NCBI GenBank assembly: GCA_949290895.1
Contig: CASETU010000020.1
Span: forward strand, 1 to 53,154
Length of the DNA: 53,154 nucleotides
Direction: 5' to 3'
Origin: an uncultured Bacillota bacterium
GTDB lineage: Bacteria; Bacillota; Clostridia; Christensenellales; Borkfalkiaceae
Under the pieces are notes generated by a model. The model saw only the letters and a program-made list of their open reading frames with translations, did no database searches and was not told the DNA's origin. Shown here one piece after another: positions 9,105-17,385 of this stretch. Position numbers and translations under genes: made by a program. Within the stretch, counting starts at the first letter, position 1. The number at the start of each line of letters is the position of its first letter.

Positions 9105-10520
9105 ATGAAAAAAATTATAAGCTCGATTGCTTTGGCCGCGGCATTTTTTATGCTTCCGGTCTATGGCGGGTGTGAAAAGAAAAGAGGTGAGGCATTGATG
9201 AATTTTCAAATCGTTTCCGATATACATTATAATACGGCGCACAATCCGGCCATGAAGGAAAAATTCCGTTCTGTTTGTCAGTATAATGCGGAACATTTTC
9301 CCGAAAGCGACGCGATGGTCGTGGCGGGCGATTTTACGGTATGGGGAACGGAAGATCAATATGCCGATTTTTTTGCGGATCTTACCGAATTGAATACGGC
9401 AAAAAATGCCATCGTTGCACTCGGAAATCACGAATACGAATTTAGTCCCGAAGGGCGGATAGGTGCGGATATGTTCCCCGAACGCAGCGAAAGGTACCGC
9501 CGTTATGTAGGAAATGTTTTGCAAGGAAGTCCGCTTGAAAAAACATATTACGATCGTTGGGTCAACGGGTATCATTTTATTGTGCTCAATTCCGAAAACT
9601 GGGTTGACGGCAGTGGAAAGGCGTATATTTCGGAAGAACAGCTTGCGTGGTTTGAAAGCGCATTGCAGGAAAACGCCGAAACAGATAAGCCCATTTTCGT
9701 CGTTTGCCACCAGCCTTTCGATAATACTATCGACCGTTCGTGGAAGTGGGGGCTCGGAGCGCAGACCGAGCGTATACAAAAAATTTTATCGAATTATCCG
9801 CAGACTATCGTGTTTTCGGGACATCTCCATAACGGGTATATCGGTTACGACGCTGTATTTAATACGGGGTATGGAACGCTTATCGATCTTCCGTCATTTC
9901 AATATAACGACCTTTACAATACAGAACAGACAACCGCGCTGGGGTATAACGTGGAAGTATATGAAAAAGAAGTCGTACTTACGCCTGTAGATTATGCTGC
10001 GGGAAAGCTTTTGAAAGATAAAGAAATCGTGTTGAACCGTTCTGTTATGTATGGCGCGAATTCTGTTCGCGATGCGGAATGCGGGGTGTTTTTGAACGGA
10101 AAAGAAGAACCTAATTTATGCGACCGCGATGTTTCCACGGCAGTTGGTTTGAAAAAAGGAGATAAAATAACGCTGCGGACGGCGGAAGAAATTAAAATTG
10201 CGGGCGTAAGATTGCGCATTGATCCCGAAGTGAAATTTGTTTACGGTGTAGACCCTTACGGTGCGGCTTATACAGGGGATTCTTCTTTTAAAAATTCCGA
10301 ATGGGGCGGATGTACGATAAAGTCGCAGGGAAAGAAAGTCGGTTCTTTTTCGCGCGAACTCCCTAAGTGGGGAAAGTGTTTTTCTGCGCGATTCGAAGAT
10401 CAATGGCTAAAAGATTTAGGATGGATTTTTATCGAAGCGCCATGTCGCGCACAGGAAATTGAAGTTGTATTTTCGGGAAACAGTGCAATTTCCGAGATCG
10501 CTTTAGTAGTGGAAAAATAA
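9105..10520 (+). CDS. Metallophosphoesterase lipoprotein with C-terminal beta domain
   Basis: 471 residues; start set by GGAGAGG (9091-9097). The signal peptide ends in lipobox Y-G-G-C23. A calcineurin-like phosphoesterase domain covers about residues 33-330 with all signature motifs: D39-I-H41, G75-D76, G-N108-H109-E110, 'VCHQPF' and 'SGHLHNG'. The C-terminal about 130 residues look like a beta-sandwich (carbohydrate-binding type), with no known catalytic signature. It likely removes phosphate or cleaves a phosphodiester outside the membrane, perhaps on a phosphorylated glycan. Substrate unknown. Followed by a terminator hairpin. Confidence 0.82.
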   Translation: MKKIISSIALAAAFFMLPVYGGCEKKRGEALMNFQIVSDIHYNTAHNPAMKEKFRSVCQYNAEHFPESDAMVVAGDFTVWGTEDQYADFFADLTELNTAKNAIVALGNHEYEFSPEGRIGADMFPERSERYRRYVGNVLQGSPLEKTYYDRWVNGYHFIVLNSENWVDGSGKAYISEEQLAWFESALQENAETDKPIFVVCHQPFDNTIDRSWKWGLGAQTERIQKILSNYPQTIVFSGHLHNGYIGYDAVFNTGYGTLIDLPSFQYNDLYNTEQTTALGYNVEVYEKEVVLTPVDYAAGKLLKDKEIVLNRSVMYGANSVRDAECGVFLNGKEEPNLCDRDVSTAVGLKKGDKITLRTAEEIKIAGVRLRIDPEVKFVYGVDPYGAAYTGDSSFKNSEWGGCTIKSQGKKVGSFSRELPKWGKCFSARFEDQWLKDLGWIFIEAPCRAQEIEVVFSGNSAISEIALVVEK

Positions 10521-10659
10521 AGTATTCTTTAAATAGCAAAGGTATTTGAAAATTGCCTTTCGGCGACTTTATAGAATACAAACTGTTTTTGTCCTTTTTA
10601 TTTCAATTTTGTGAAAATATTATTCCTTTTTATGGGCGCTCTGCTGAAGATCGTTTAAA

Positions 10660-10706
10660 AATAAACAGTATATGGAGTTTTTTCATATACTGTTTATTAT
10701 TTTTTT
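10660..10706 (+). terminator. Terminator after the phosphoesterase gene
   Basis: Perfect 15-bp inverted repeat (10660-10674 and 10684-10698, 9-nt loop) followed by a run of T. An A-run precedes it, so it could act in both directions. Confidence 0.85.
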
Positions 10707-10822
10707 AAGTTTATTGCGCAAAACGGTTATATTATTCACTTTATTGACAATTTCGGTATTCTTTATAAAAATCGGATGCAACAGAGAAAAACGTAAAGTC
10801 AAGTAAATTTGCAAGATTTTCT

Positions 10823-10851
10823 TTGATTTAGAAAGCGTTTTGTTTTATAAT
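10823..10851 (+). promoter_or_regulatory. Promoter of the alpha-galactosidase block
   Basis: TTGATT (10823-10828), 17-nt spacer, TATAAT (10846-10851). The spacer contains GAAAGCGTTTT (10831-10841), which resembles half of a LacI-family/cre operator; see findings. The mRNA leader would be about 140 nt. Confidence 0.7.
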
Positions 10852-10998
10852 ACAATTACAGCCAAATAAAAATTCGGCGGTATAAAAAATCGAACAGGCT
10901 TTGCCGATAGTGAACAAAGTAGCAAATATGCGGTCGAAATAAAGGTTGAATGTCGTTTTACGATGTGATAAATTATTAACGGAACGGGAGAGGACAAT

Positions 10999-13113
10999 AT
11001 GATCAGAAAAACAGAAAATTATTTTATTCTGGAAACTAAAAACACGCAGTACATTCTGGAAATCGATGCGGAAAACAAGTTGGTGCAAAATTATTACGGC
11101 GCAAAAATCAACGATTATATTCCGAATCGCTCGCACGTGTGCTCTTTTTTTTGTGTGGAAAAAAATGAAAAGAGCGATGAAGGTAAAAATATCGAATATC
11201 CGACTTTCGGGCATACCGATTTTCGTACGCCCGCATTTTCCTGCGAACTTCCCGACGGGAGTTGCGTAACGGACTTTGAATATTCTGATTATAAGATATT
11301 AGACAAAAAAAGATCGCTCGAGATAATGCCTTGCGCGCGCAGCGGCGGGGAAAGTCTTATCATTACTCTAAAATGTAAAAATGCGCCGATCAGAATCGAG
11401 CTTATGTATGCCGTTTACGAAGATTGTGACGTAATCGTCAAAAATGCCGCAATTTTTGCCGATGGGGAAGATATTCTCATCGATACGGCTTTTTCACAAT
11501 CGCTTTCACTTTCGCCGGAATACGATAACGTTTGTTATCTTGCGGGGGCGTGGGCGCGCGAACGGCACGTGCAGCATCAAAAGCTCGGATACGGTATTTT
11601 TGAAATCGGCGAGGCGCGCGGTACGAGCGGGCACAATTTAAATCCGTTTTTTGCGCTTTACAAGAACGGCGCGACGGAGACATGCGGAGAGGTTATAGGA
11701 GTAAATTTGATATACAGCGGAAGTCATGCGGCAAAAATCGAAACGGACAGATTCGGCGGCGTGCGCGCGTTAAACGGTATCAATCCGTTCAATTTCCGTA
11801 AAAAGCTGAATAAAGGCGAAAAGTTTGAAACGCCCGAAGCCGTTTTGACGTATTCGGCACAAGGTTTTGGCAAAATGAGCCGTAACTTCCATGATTTTAT
11901 CAATGAATATATTATTCCCGCAAAATGGGCTAAAAAGGAACGTCCCGTGCTTATCAACAACTGGGAAGCCACTTATTTTTCCTTTACGGAAGAAAAACTG
12001 CTCGAAATAGCGCGCATGGCAAAAGAGCTGGGCATTGAACTTTTTGTGTTGGACGACGGTTGGTTCGGCAAACGGGATCTGGATAATTGCAGCCTCGGCG
12101 ATTGGACGCCGCACCTTAAAAAACTTCCGAAAGGCATAGACGGCATTGCGGATAAGGTGCTTGAAAAAGGCATGAAATTCGGGTTATGGTTTGAACCGGA
12201 AATGATTTCGGAAGACAGCGATTTGTTCCGCGCTCATCCCGATTGGGCAATCGTTACGGATAATTTGACGCCTTCCAAGGGTAGGTGCCAGCTGGTGCTT
12301 GATCTGACGAGAAGCGACGTGCAGGACTTTATCGTTTCCGTTTTCGATCGGTATCTCGTCGGCGGGAAAATTTCTTATGTGAAATGGGATATGAACCGCT
12401 ATCTTTCCGATGTGCCGAGAAAGGGCTATTGTCATGAATATACGCTCGGATTATATTCCGTGCTCAATCGAATTTTCAAAAAATATCCCGATGTCCTTTT
12501 TGAAGGCTGCAGCGGCGGCGGTGGGCGTTTCGATTTGGGAATGCTTTGTTATTTTCCGCAGATATGGACAAGCGACGATACCGATGCCGTTGAAAGATTA
12601 AAAATACAAAACGGAACTTCTTTTGCGTATCCGTTGTCTTGTATGTCTGCGCATGTAACCATAACGCCAAATCATCAAACGGGGCGTGTGTGCGATATGG
12701 ATACGCGGTTTGCGGTGGCGTGTTTCGGGGTGTTCGGTTACGAACTGGATCTCGCAAAAGAACCGGAACGCGAAAAAATCAAAACGCAAATCGAATTTTA
12801 TAAACAAATAAAAGAAATCACGCTGCAGGGCGATTTCTACCGTTTAAGCGACGGGAACGTGTTTTCTTTTCAGGCTGTATCGAAAGATAAAAGCGAAAGC
12901 GCGGTATTGTTCGTAAAACAGCTCAGCGTGCCGAATGTGATCGAAAAAGCTGTCAGGTTGCAGGGGTTGAAAGAGGACTCGATTTATTTTGTAAACGGAA
13001 GCGGAGTAAGTTTCAGCGGAGCGGATTTAATGAACAGAGGGTTTACGCCGGAATTTGCGCAGGGTGATTACAAGGCTCAGCTTTTGGTATTAAAAGAAAA
13101 AAAGGAAAAATGA
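10999..13113 (+). CDS. GH36 alpha-galactosidase, cytoplasmic
   Basis: 704 residues, the usual size of GH36 alpha-galactosidases. No signal peptide, so it should act in the cytoplasm on imported oligosaccharides. The N-terminal beta-supersandwich is followed by a TIM barrel. The nucleophile motif K-W-D464-M-N-R and the acid/base motif W-T-S-D526-D-T-D are both intact, as are 'DDGWFG' and 'GLWFEPEMIS'. The C-terminal beta domain is complete. Start at 10999 with GGGAGAGG in front. It opens the block 10999-17234, and the next gene begins 1 nt after its stop. Expected reaction: hydrolysis of terminal alpha-1,6- or alpha-1,3-linked galactose. Confidence 0.93.
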   Translation: MIRKTENYFILETKNTQYILEIDAENKLVQNYYGAKINDYIPNRSHVCSFFCVEKNEKSDEGKNIEYPTFGHTDFRTPAFSCELPDGSCVTDFEYSDYKILDKKRSLEIMPCARSGGESLIITLKCKNAPIRIELMYAVYEDCDVIVKNAAIFADGEDILIDTAFSQSLSLSPEYDNVCYLAGAWARERHVQHQKLGYGIFEIGEARGTSGHNLNPFFALYKNGATETCGEVIGVNLIYSGSHAAKIETDRFGGVRALNGINPFNFRKKLNKGEKFETPEAVLTYSAQGFGKMSRNFHDFINEYIIPAKWAKKERPVLINNWEATYFSFTEEKLLEIARMAKELGIELFVLDDGWFGKRDLDNCSLGDWTPHLKKLPKGIDGIADKVLEKGMKFGLWFEPEMISEDSDLFRAHPDWAIVTDNLTPSKGRCQLVLDLTRSDVQDFIVSVFDRYLVGGKISYVKWDMNRYLSDVPRKGYCHEYTLGLYSVLNRIFKKYPDVLFEGCSGGGGRFDLGMLCYFPQIWTSDDTDAVERLKIQNGTSFAYPLSCMSAHVTITPNHQTGRVCDMDTRFAVACFGVFGYELDLAKEPEREKIKTQIEFYKQIKEITLQGDFYRLSDGNVFSFQAVSKDKSESAVLFVKQLSVPNVIEKAVRLQGLKEDSIYFVNGSGVSFSGADLMNRGFTPEFAQGDYKAQLLVLKEKKEK

Positions 13114-13114
13114 T

Positions 13115-14968
13115 ATGAAAAACGCATTCAGGTTGGGGTATAACAGATATTTCGACGACAAGCAGTTTGAAGAAAATCTCGCTTTCGTCAAAGAAAACAT
13201 CGACGTTATCGACGAGTTGACGCTTTTCGTTGAGTATTCGCATCATGGATATTGGGAGCTTTCTCAGCAAAAAGAAGTCGCGCGCGTATTAAAAGACAGA
13301 ATGGAAAAATATCGTGCTGCGGGCGTAAAAAGCGTAGGGATTAACGTGCTTGCCACAATCGGACATTTAGACGAAAGCTATGATGTTTTGCCAAAGCCGC
13401 CTTTTCAAACGATGGTAGGCGATGACGGTCAGGTATCGAAGTCCTGTCTTTGTATCAACAATGCAGAGTATCTTGCTTATATAGAGGAAAGATATAAAAT
13501 TTTGGCGGAAAGCGCGCCTGATTTTATATGGATAGACGACGATTTTCGCATCGTATGGCACGGCGTGACCAATCCTTGTTTCTGCTCGAAATGTTTGGCT
13601 GATTTTTCCACGTCGGCAGGAAAAAATTTTAATCGGGAAAGTCTTGTCAAGGCAATCGCTTCGGATAAAAAAGTCAGCGATGCTTTCGATTGTTTCAGAA
13701 GAGATAAATTTACCGATCTTGCGGAAAGAATAGAAAAGAGCGTGCACGGAGTAAATGAAAATATCAATATAGGGTTTATGACCAGTCCCAACTGGACGGA
13801 AACCGTTTGGCTTGAAAAGTTTAAAGCAAAAATGGCGCGTCCGGGCGGCGGGTTTTATCATGACGAAAAACCGACCGATGTTTTGAGAAAGATTTTTGAA
13901 GTGGGAAAGCAGAATATGCTTTTGCCCGCAAATATACGCGATATTCAATATGAATTTGAAAATTTTCCTTATCAGGAATTTGCAAAATCGCAGACGATGA
14001 TCCGTTTGGAATGCATGCTTGCGCTGATGAGCGGTTGTAACGGCGTTTTATATAATGCTATGCTTAGTTACGATTATCCGCGGTTGACGGACACGGTGCG
14101 CTCCCGCGTAAAACAGTGGGATAAAATTTGCGAATATGCCGAAAACGGAAAAAATATCGGGATTTTCGGCAATCAGCAAGCATGCCTTAACTTTGGCGAG
14201 CTTGGTATCCCTTTGGCTTTTTCGGAAGACGGCGCGTCGACAATCGTTTTGTGCGGAGAAAGCGATGTGAACAAGCTGAGCGATGAAAAACTGCTTTCTT
14301 ATTTGAAAGGGGGATTGTTTTTGGACGGCGACGCATTTGCTGCGGTTGAAAAGCGCGGTTTGGCGCGTTATTGCGGAATAGTAACTAAAAAGACTTTTAC
14401 GAACGGTATGACGGAACGGCATACATCGCACCCGCTGAACGGTCAGACTGCAGGTTATGTGCGCGATATATTTACGAGTTTTTGGTTCGGTGAAAAAGCC
14501 GTTTCCGTTTATGAAACGCGCGGCGCGGAGGAATTGAGCCGACTGGAAAACATCAAGCATGAAGATATGGGGTGTTGTGCTGCGGTTTATGAAAACGAAC
14601 TCGGCGGAAGAGTGTGCGTAATGGGATACTGTTTTCCCGAATTTTTCAAAACGCGGGAAAAGCAGAAACAGTTGCAAAATGTTTTTGATTATCTCGGGAA
14701 AACGCTTCCTGCCGTATGTTACGGAAATCAACGCTTTGCCGTAACGTGCCGTGATGCCGGGCACCGTTTGATATCGGTAACCAACGTCAGCATTGATGAG
14801 GCGGATAATTTCACGTTGGAAGTGCGGGGAAGTTATAAAAATTTCTTTGCGATTGACGAAAAAGGACTGTTGCAAAAAATGGAGATTATTCGAGCGGAAA
14901 ACTGTGTGAAATTAAAGCCGAAAACGTTAAAAGCGTGGGATTATTGCATAATATTATGTGAAAAATAA
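13115..14968 (+). CDS. Glycoside-hydrolase-like TIM-barrel protein, unknown family (paralog 1)
   Basis: 617 residues without a signal peptide. I do not recognise a named family. The layout resembles GH42-type proteins: an N-terminal barrel-like region, then a middle GATase-like domain with 'GGLFLDGDAFAAVEKRGLARYCG' character (about residues 400-430) similar to the beta-galactosidase trimerisation domain, then a small C-terminal beta domain. A striking acidic motif, I140-D141-D142-D143-F144-R145, is followed by W-H-G and a Cys pair (C-F-C-S-K-C). The protein at 35116-37002 shares the motif and layout. Directly coupled to the GH36 gene (1-nt gap), so it likely acts on the same sugar in the cytoplasm. 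Function is inferred only from context. Confidence 0.75.
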   Translation: MKNAFRLGYNRYFDDKQFEENLAFVKENIDVIDELTLFVEYSHHGYWELSQQKEVARVLKDRMEKYRAAGVKSVGINVLATIGHLDESYDVLPKPPFQTMVGDDGQVSKSCLCINNAEYLAYIEERYKILAESAPDFIWIDDDFRIVWHGVTNPCFCSKCLADFSTSAGKNFNRESLVKAIASDKKVSDAFDCFRRDKFTDLAERIEKSVHGVNENINIGFMTSPNWTETVWLEKFKAKMARPGGGFYHDEKPTDVLRKIFEVGKQNMLLPANIRDIQYEFENFPYQEFAKSQTMIRLECMLALMSGCNGVLYNAMLSYDYPRLTDTVRSRVKQWDKICEYAENGKNIGIFGNQQACLNFGELGIPLAFSEDGASTIVLCGESDVNKLSDEKLLSYLKGGLFLDGDAFAAVEKRGLARYCGIVTKKTFTNGMTERHTSHPLNGQTAGYVRDIFTSFWFGEKAVSVYETRGAEELSRLENIKHEDMGCCAAVYENELGGRVCVMGYCFPEFFKTREKQKQLQNVFDYLGKTLPAVCYGNQRFAVTCRDAGHRLISVTNVSIDEADNFTLEVRGSYKNFFAIDEKGLLQKMEIIRAENCVKLKPKTLKAWDYCIILCEK

Positions 14969-15060
14969 CAAGTTTTGCGGAAATAAAAACAAGAAATGAG
15001 GAGGTATGAATAGTAAAATAAAATCAGAAATAAAAAATTTTTTTTGATAAGGAGGGGCAA

Positions 15061-15177
15061 ATGTTGCTAAAAAAATGTTATTTTGCACCGCGGGCGGAAG
15101 TAATGAAGATTGCGGCGGCAGATATCATGACAGCGTCGGAAAATTATGTCAAGTGGGATACGGAGGAATGGATATGA
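15061..15177 (+). CDS. 38-residue small ORF coupled to a secreted protein
   Basis: A strong GGAGGGG (15051-15057) sits 3 nt before ATG 15061. The ORF encodes 38 residues, M-L-L-K-K-C-Y-F-A-P-R-A-E-V-M to ...K-W-D-T-E-E-W-I, and its TGA overlaps the ATG of the next gene (ATGA at 15174-15177). The form, basic start, Y/F-x-P-x-x-E-V, then D-I-x-T-A-S and an acidic/aromatic tail, resembles short 'KPE.EV....DIITAS' peptides that I recall from many gut Clostridia and that are usually unannotated. It could be a secreted or modified peptide, or only a translational-coupling leader. No function assigned. Confidence 0.5.
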   Translation: MLLKKCYFAPRAEVMKIAAADIMTASENYVKWDTEEWI

Positions 15178-17234
15178 AGGCAAGCAGCAAAAAATTATTT
15201 ATTTGCACATTGTTTTTTATCCTACTTGTTTGTGTTAGTGCGGGAGTATTCGTTTTTCAAGCGAAAGCTACAGATGACGTTGCCTCGATCATAATGGAAG
15301 GCGGAGCGTCGGTACGATACAAAGATCAAAGCGATACGGAAGATTTATCGGGGTTGCGTTTCTCGGCGTACGTCGAAGAATCTTTTGTAAGTGAAAATAC
15401 ATCTGCTGAATACGGGATGTTGTTGATTCCCGAGAAAATGCTCGGTGAAGAAGAACTTACCGCAACAACTGACGGAGCGATAAATAAAAAGTCGGAAGTT
15501 TGGCGTGCGGTTTCTGATCGGGAAGGATATAAAAAATTCAGTACGGTTTTGTATGCTATCCCTGAACAAGACTACGGTACCGTGATTGCCGTTCGCGCGT
15601 ATATAAAGAACGGGGAAGATTATGTTTATTCTTCGGAAACAGTAAAGCGTTCTGTCGGACAAGTGGCAAGTTATGCTCTTGCCTCAGGCGATATAAATGA
15701 AATCGAATTGCTTGCTTATGTAGACGGAGCTCTTAAAAATTTGACTGTTGCGGAAACGGAAGTGAAATTGTTTACTGACGAAACAGTCGATTTAACGGTA
15801 TCGGTTACGCCCGCGGAGTTGAAAGCTGTTTTCAAAAGCGATGACGAAGCAGTCGCTACGGTAGACGAAAACGGTAAAATAACGGCGGTGGGAATTGGGG
15901 CTTGTAATGTAACGGTTCAAGTCGGAAGTACCGTAAAAAATGTTTCCGTGAAGGTTGAGGAAATTCCTGAGCCTCAGATCATATATCCGGAGTTCACATC
16001 TTCAGATTATTATAAGTCGACGGGAGAAATCTCGTTCCCCGCGGTGCAGAACAACAGCGAACAATACGGATTCGAATGCGAATATACGCTGGTCAAAGAA
16101 GTGTTTGCAAGCGTAGAGGACGATATTTCCGTAACGTATACGGGGACGGTTGACGGCGATCAAGTGAAATTTAACGCTGAACAGGCGGGTATTTATAATT
16201 ACACCGTTACCGTCGTGCGTAACGGCGTAGAATGTGGCTCGCAAAGCTATGTTGTTTCCGTAGGCATGGAAGCTACCAACGTAGATGTGGATACTTTGCA
16301 AGCAACTTTTTACGGCGGAAATCGTTATACGCAGGTTTTCGGAACCGAAACCGTAAGATATAAGAGTTTTTACGTAGCCACGGAAACATGGGCGAATTTC
16401 AGCTTTCCTTCGGTGAATTTCAATGGTTATCTCGCAGTATTCTTTGATGTTTCGTCGGGTGAACATTACGACGGAAATATCGTTGCGGGTATTGATCAGG
16501 TTTCACCTGAAAACGGAAAATATTCCGTATATGCTGCGCATGACGTTCCTCCGTATAAATATTATCACGGATATTTTCAGGCAACCGCGGGTACGTTAGG
16601 ATTTTTGGTTGATACCACTACCGATTTTTTCTTGGCAAACGTCACGCTATTAAAATTGCCGGGCGAGAAAAAGGAAATTACCGTAACTTACGATTTGAAC
16701 GGCGGAACGAGCGAGCAAAGCCTTACGCAGACTTTCATGCAGGGTGAACAGGTTTCTTTCATTACGGCAACCCGTGAAAACGCGCAGTTTTTGGGTTGGT
16801 TCGACGGCGGCGTGCAGGTGAGCGATTTGTCGCTTCTCACGGAAAATACTACGCTGAAAGCGCGCTGGCAGTACAATCTTGATTTGAATGCTCTTGGCTA
16901 CGTTTCGCCTGATAACAGAACGGGCAGCTACAATGCGGCGCAAAACTATTTTGAAATCAATTCCGAAGGCTGGGCTCGACTGTGTTTTGAAAACGTACGT
17001 TTTGCCGACTATTTGCAGGTCAACGTATTATTGCAGACTTCGGAAGCGGGGGCAATGCGCGTGGGAGCTACGACGAACGGAACGGACATTGGAGCGGGTG
17101 AAGTTTCTCTGAATTTTTCCGCATGGGAAGAGAAATGGATTAACGGGATAAATTCAAGTGTCGGTTGGCTGGAATTGTATGTGGATTCGGGGTGCATGAT
17201 GGTTTATGTCAAACAAATACAAGTGATTGTATAA
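15174..17234 (+). CDS. Secreted Big2 / InlB-repeat surface protein
   Basis: 686 residues from ATG 15174. GGAGG (15162-15166) is 7 nt upstream of this ATG and the protein then begins with a clean Sec signal ('MKASSKKLFICTLFFILLV', cleavage near 'QAKA'). In-frame upstream starts are rejected because they would bury the signal. A Big2 domain lies at about residues 210-270. An InlB/Listeria-Bacteroides repeat ('VTYDLNGGTSEQ', 'GWFDGG', 'TTLKARW') is at about 500-565. The C-terminal about 120 residues match the end of the lipoprotein at 17386-19521. No LPXTG motif or membrane anchor is seen, so it may be released or bound noncovalently. Confidence 0.8.
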   Translation: MKASSKKLFICTLFFILLVCVSAGVFVFQAKATDDVASIIMEGGASVRYKDQSDTEDLSGLRFSAYVEESFVSENTSAEYGMLLIPEKMLGEEELTATTDGAINKKSEVWRAVSDREGYKKFSTVLYAIPEQDYGTVIAVRAYIKNGEDYVYSSETVKRSVGQVASYALASGDINEIELLAYVDGALKNLTVAETEVKLFTDETVDLTVSVTPAELKAVFKSDDEAVATVDENGKITAVGIGACNVTVQVGSTVKNVSVKVEEIPEPQIIYPEFTSSDYYKSTGEISFPAVQNNSEQYGFECEYTLVKEVFASVEDDISVTYTGTVDGDQVKFNAEQAGIYNYTVTVVRNGVECGSQSYVVSVGMEATNVDVDTLQATFYGGNRYTQVFGTETVRYKSFYVATETWANFSFPSVNFNGYLAVFFDVSSGEHYDGNIVAGIDQVSPENGKYSVYAAHDVPPYKYYHGYFQATAGTLGFLVDTTTDFFLANVTLLKLPGEKKEITVTYDLNGGTSEQSLTQTFMQGEQVSFITATRENAQFLGWFDGGVQVSDLSLLTENTTLKARWQYNLDLNALGYVSPDNRTGSYNAAQNYFEINSEGWARLCFENVRFADYLQVNVLLQTSEAGAMRVGATTNGTDIGAGEVSLNFSAWEEKWINGINSSVGWLELYVDSGCMMVYVKQIQVIV

Positions 17235-17246
17235 ATAATTGTGAAG

Positions 17247-17280
17247 AAAAACCGGGGGAATAATTCCCTCGGTTTTTTAT
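17247..17280 (+). terminator. Terminator after the InlB-repeat gene
   Basis: 14-bp inverted repeat with one G-U pair (17247-17260 and 17264-17277), loop TAA, then a T-rich tail. Confidence 0.85.
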
Positions 17281-17346
17281 TTTTTGTGAACAAAATCGCA
17301 AATTTAAAATGGAAAGCGACAAGAATTACACGTGGCGGTTGTGATA

Positions 17347-17355
17347 TGCTATAAT
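17347..17355 (+). promoter_or_regulatory. Extended -10 promoter of the 21-kb operon
   Basis: TGCTATAAT at 17347-17355 is an extended -10 element. There is no good -35 at the usual distance. GAAAGCG (17312-17318) lies upstream and matches the element in the GH36 promoter. Transcription should begin near 17362, 24 nt before the ATG. Confidence 0.65.
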
Positions 17356-17385
17356 TGTAAGAAAATGATTGTGCGGGAGTAGAAA

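Larger units (their letters stand above)
10521..10998 (+). other. 478-nt intergenic region: terminator, then promoter
   Basis: AT-rich spacer without a supportable gene. It contains a possible weak outer inverted repeat (AGTATTCT near 10522 against AGAATAC near 10574), a strong terminator hairpin at 10660-10698 and a promoter at 10823-10851. No riboswitch class is recognised in it. TTGACA at 10744-10749 lacks a well-spaced -10. Confidence 0.5.

Noticed and set aside
10744-10772. Second promoter starting at TTGACA 10744
   Set aside because: The nearest TATAAA is only 14 nt downstream; spacing is too short.
10521-10998. Riboswitch or RNA gene in the 478-nt gap
   Set aside because: Beyond the terminator hairpin and promoter I could not match any known conserved core.
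15006-15047. 13-codon ORF upstream of the 38-codon ORF
   Set aside because: Its GAGGAGG lies only 1 nt from the ATG, too close to work, and the peptide is a lysine/isoleucine-rich string without pattern.
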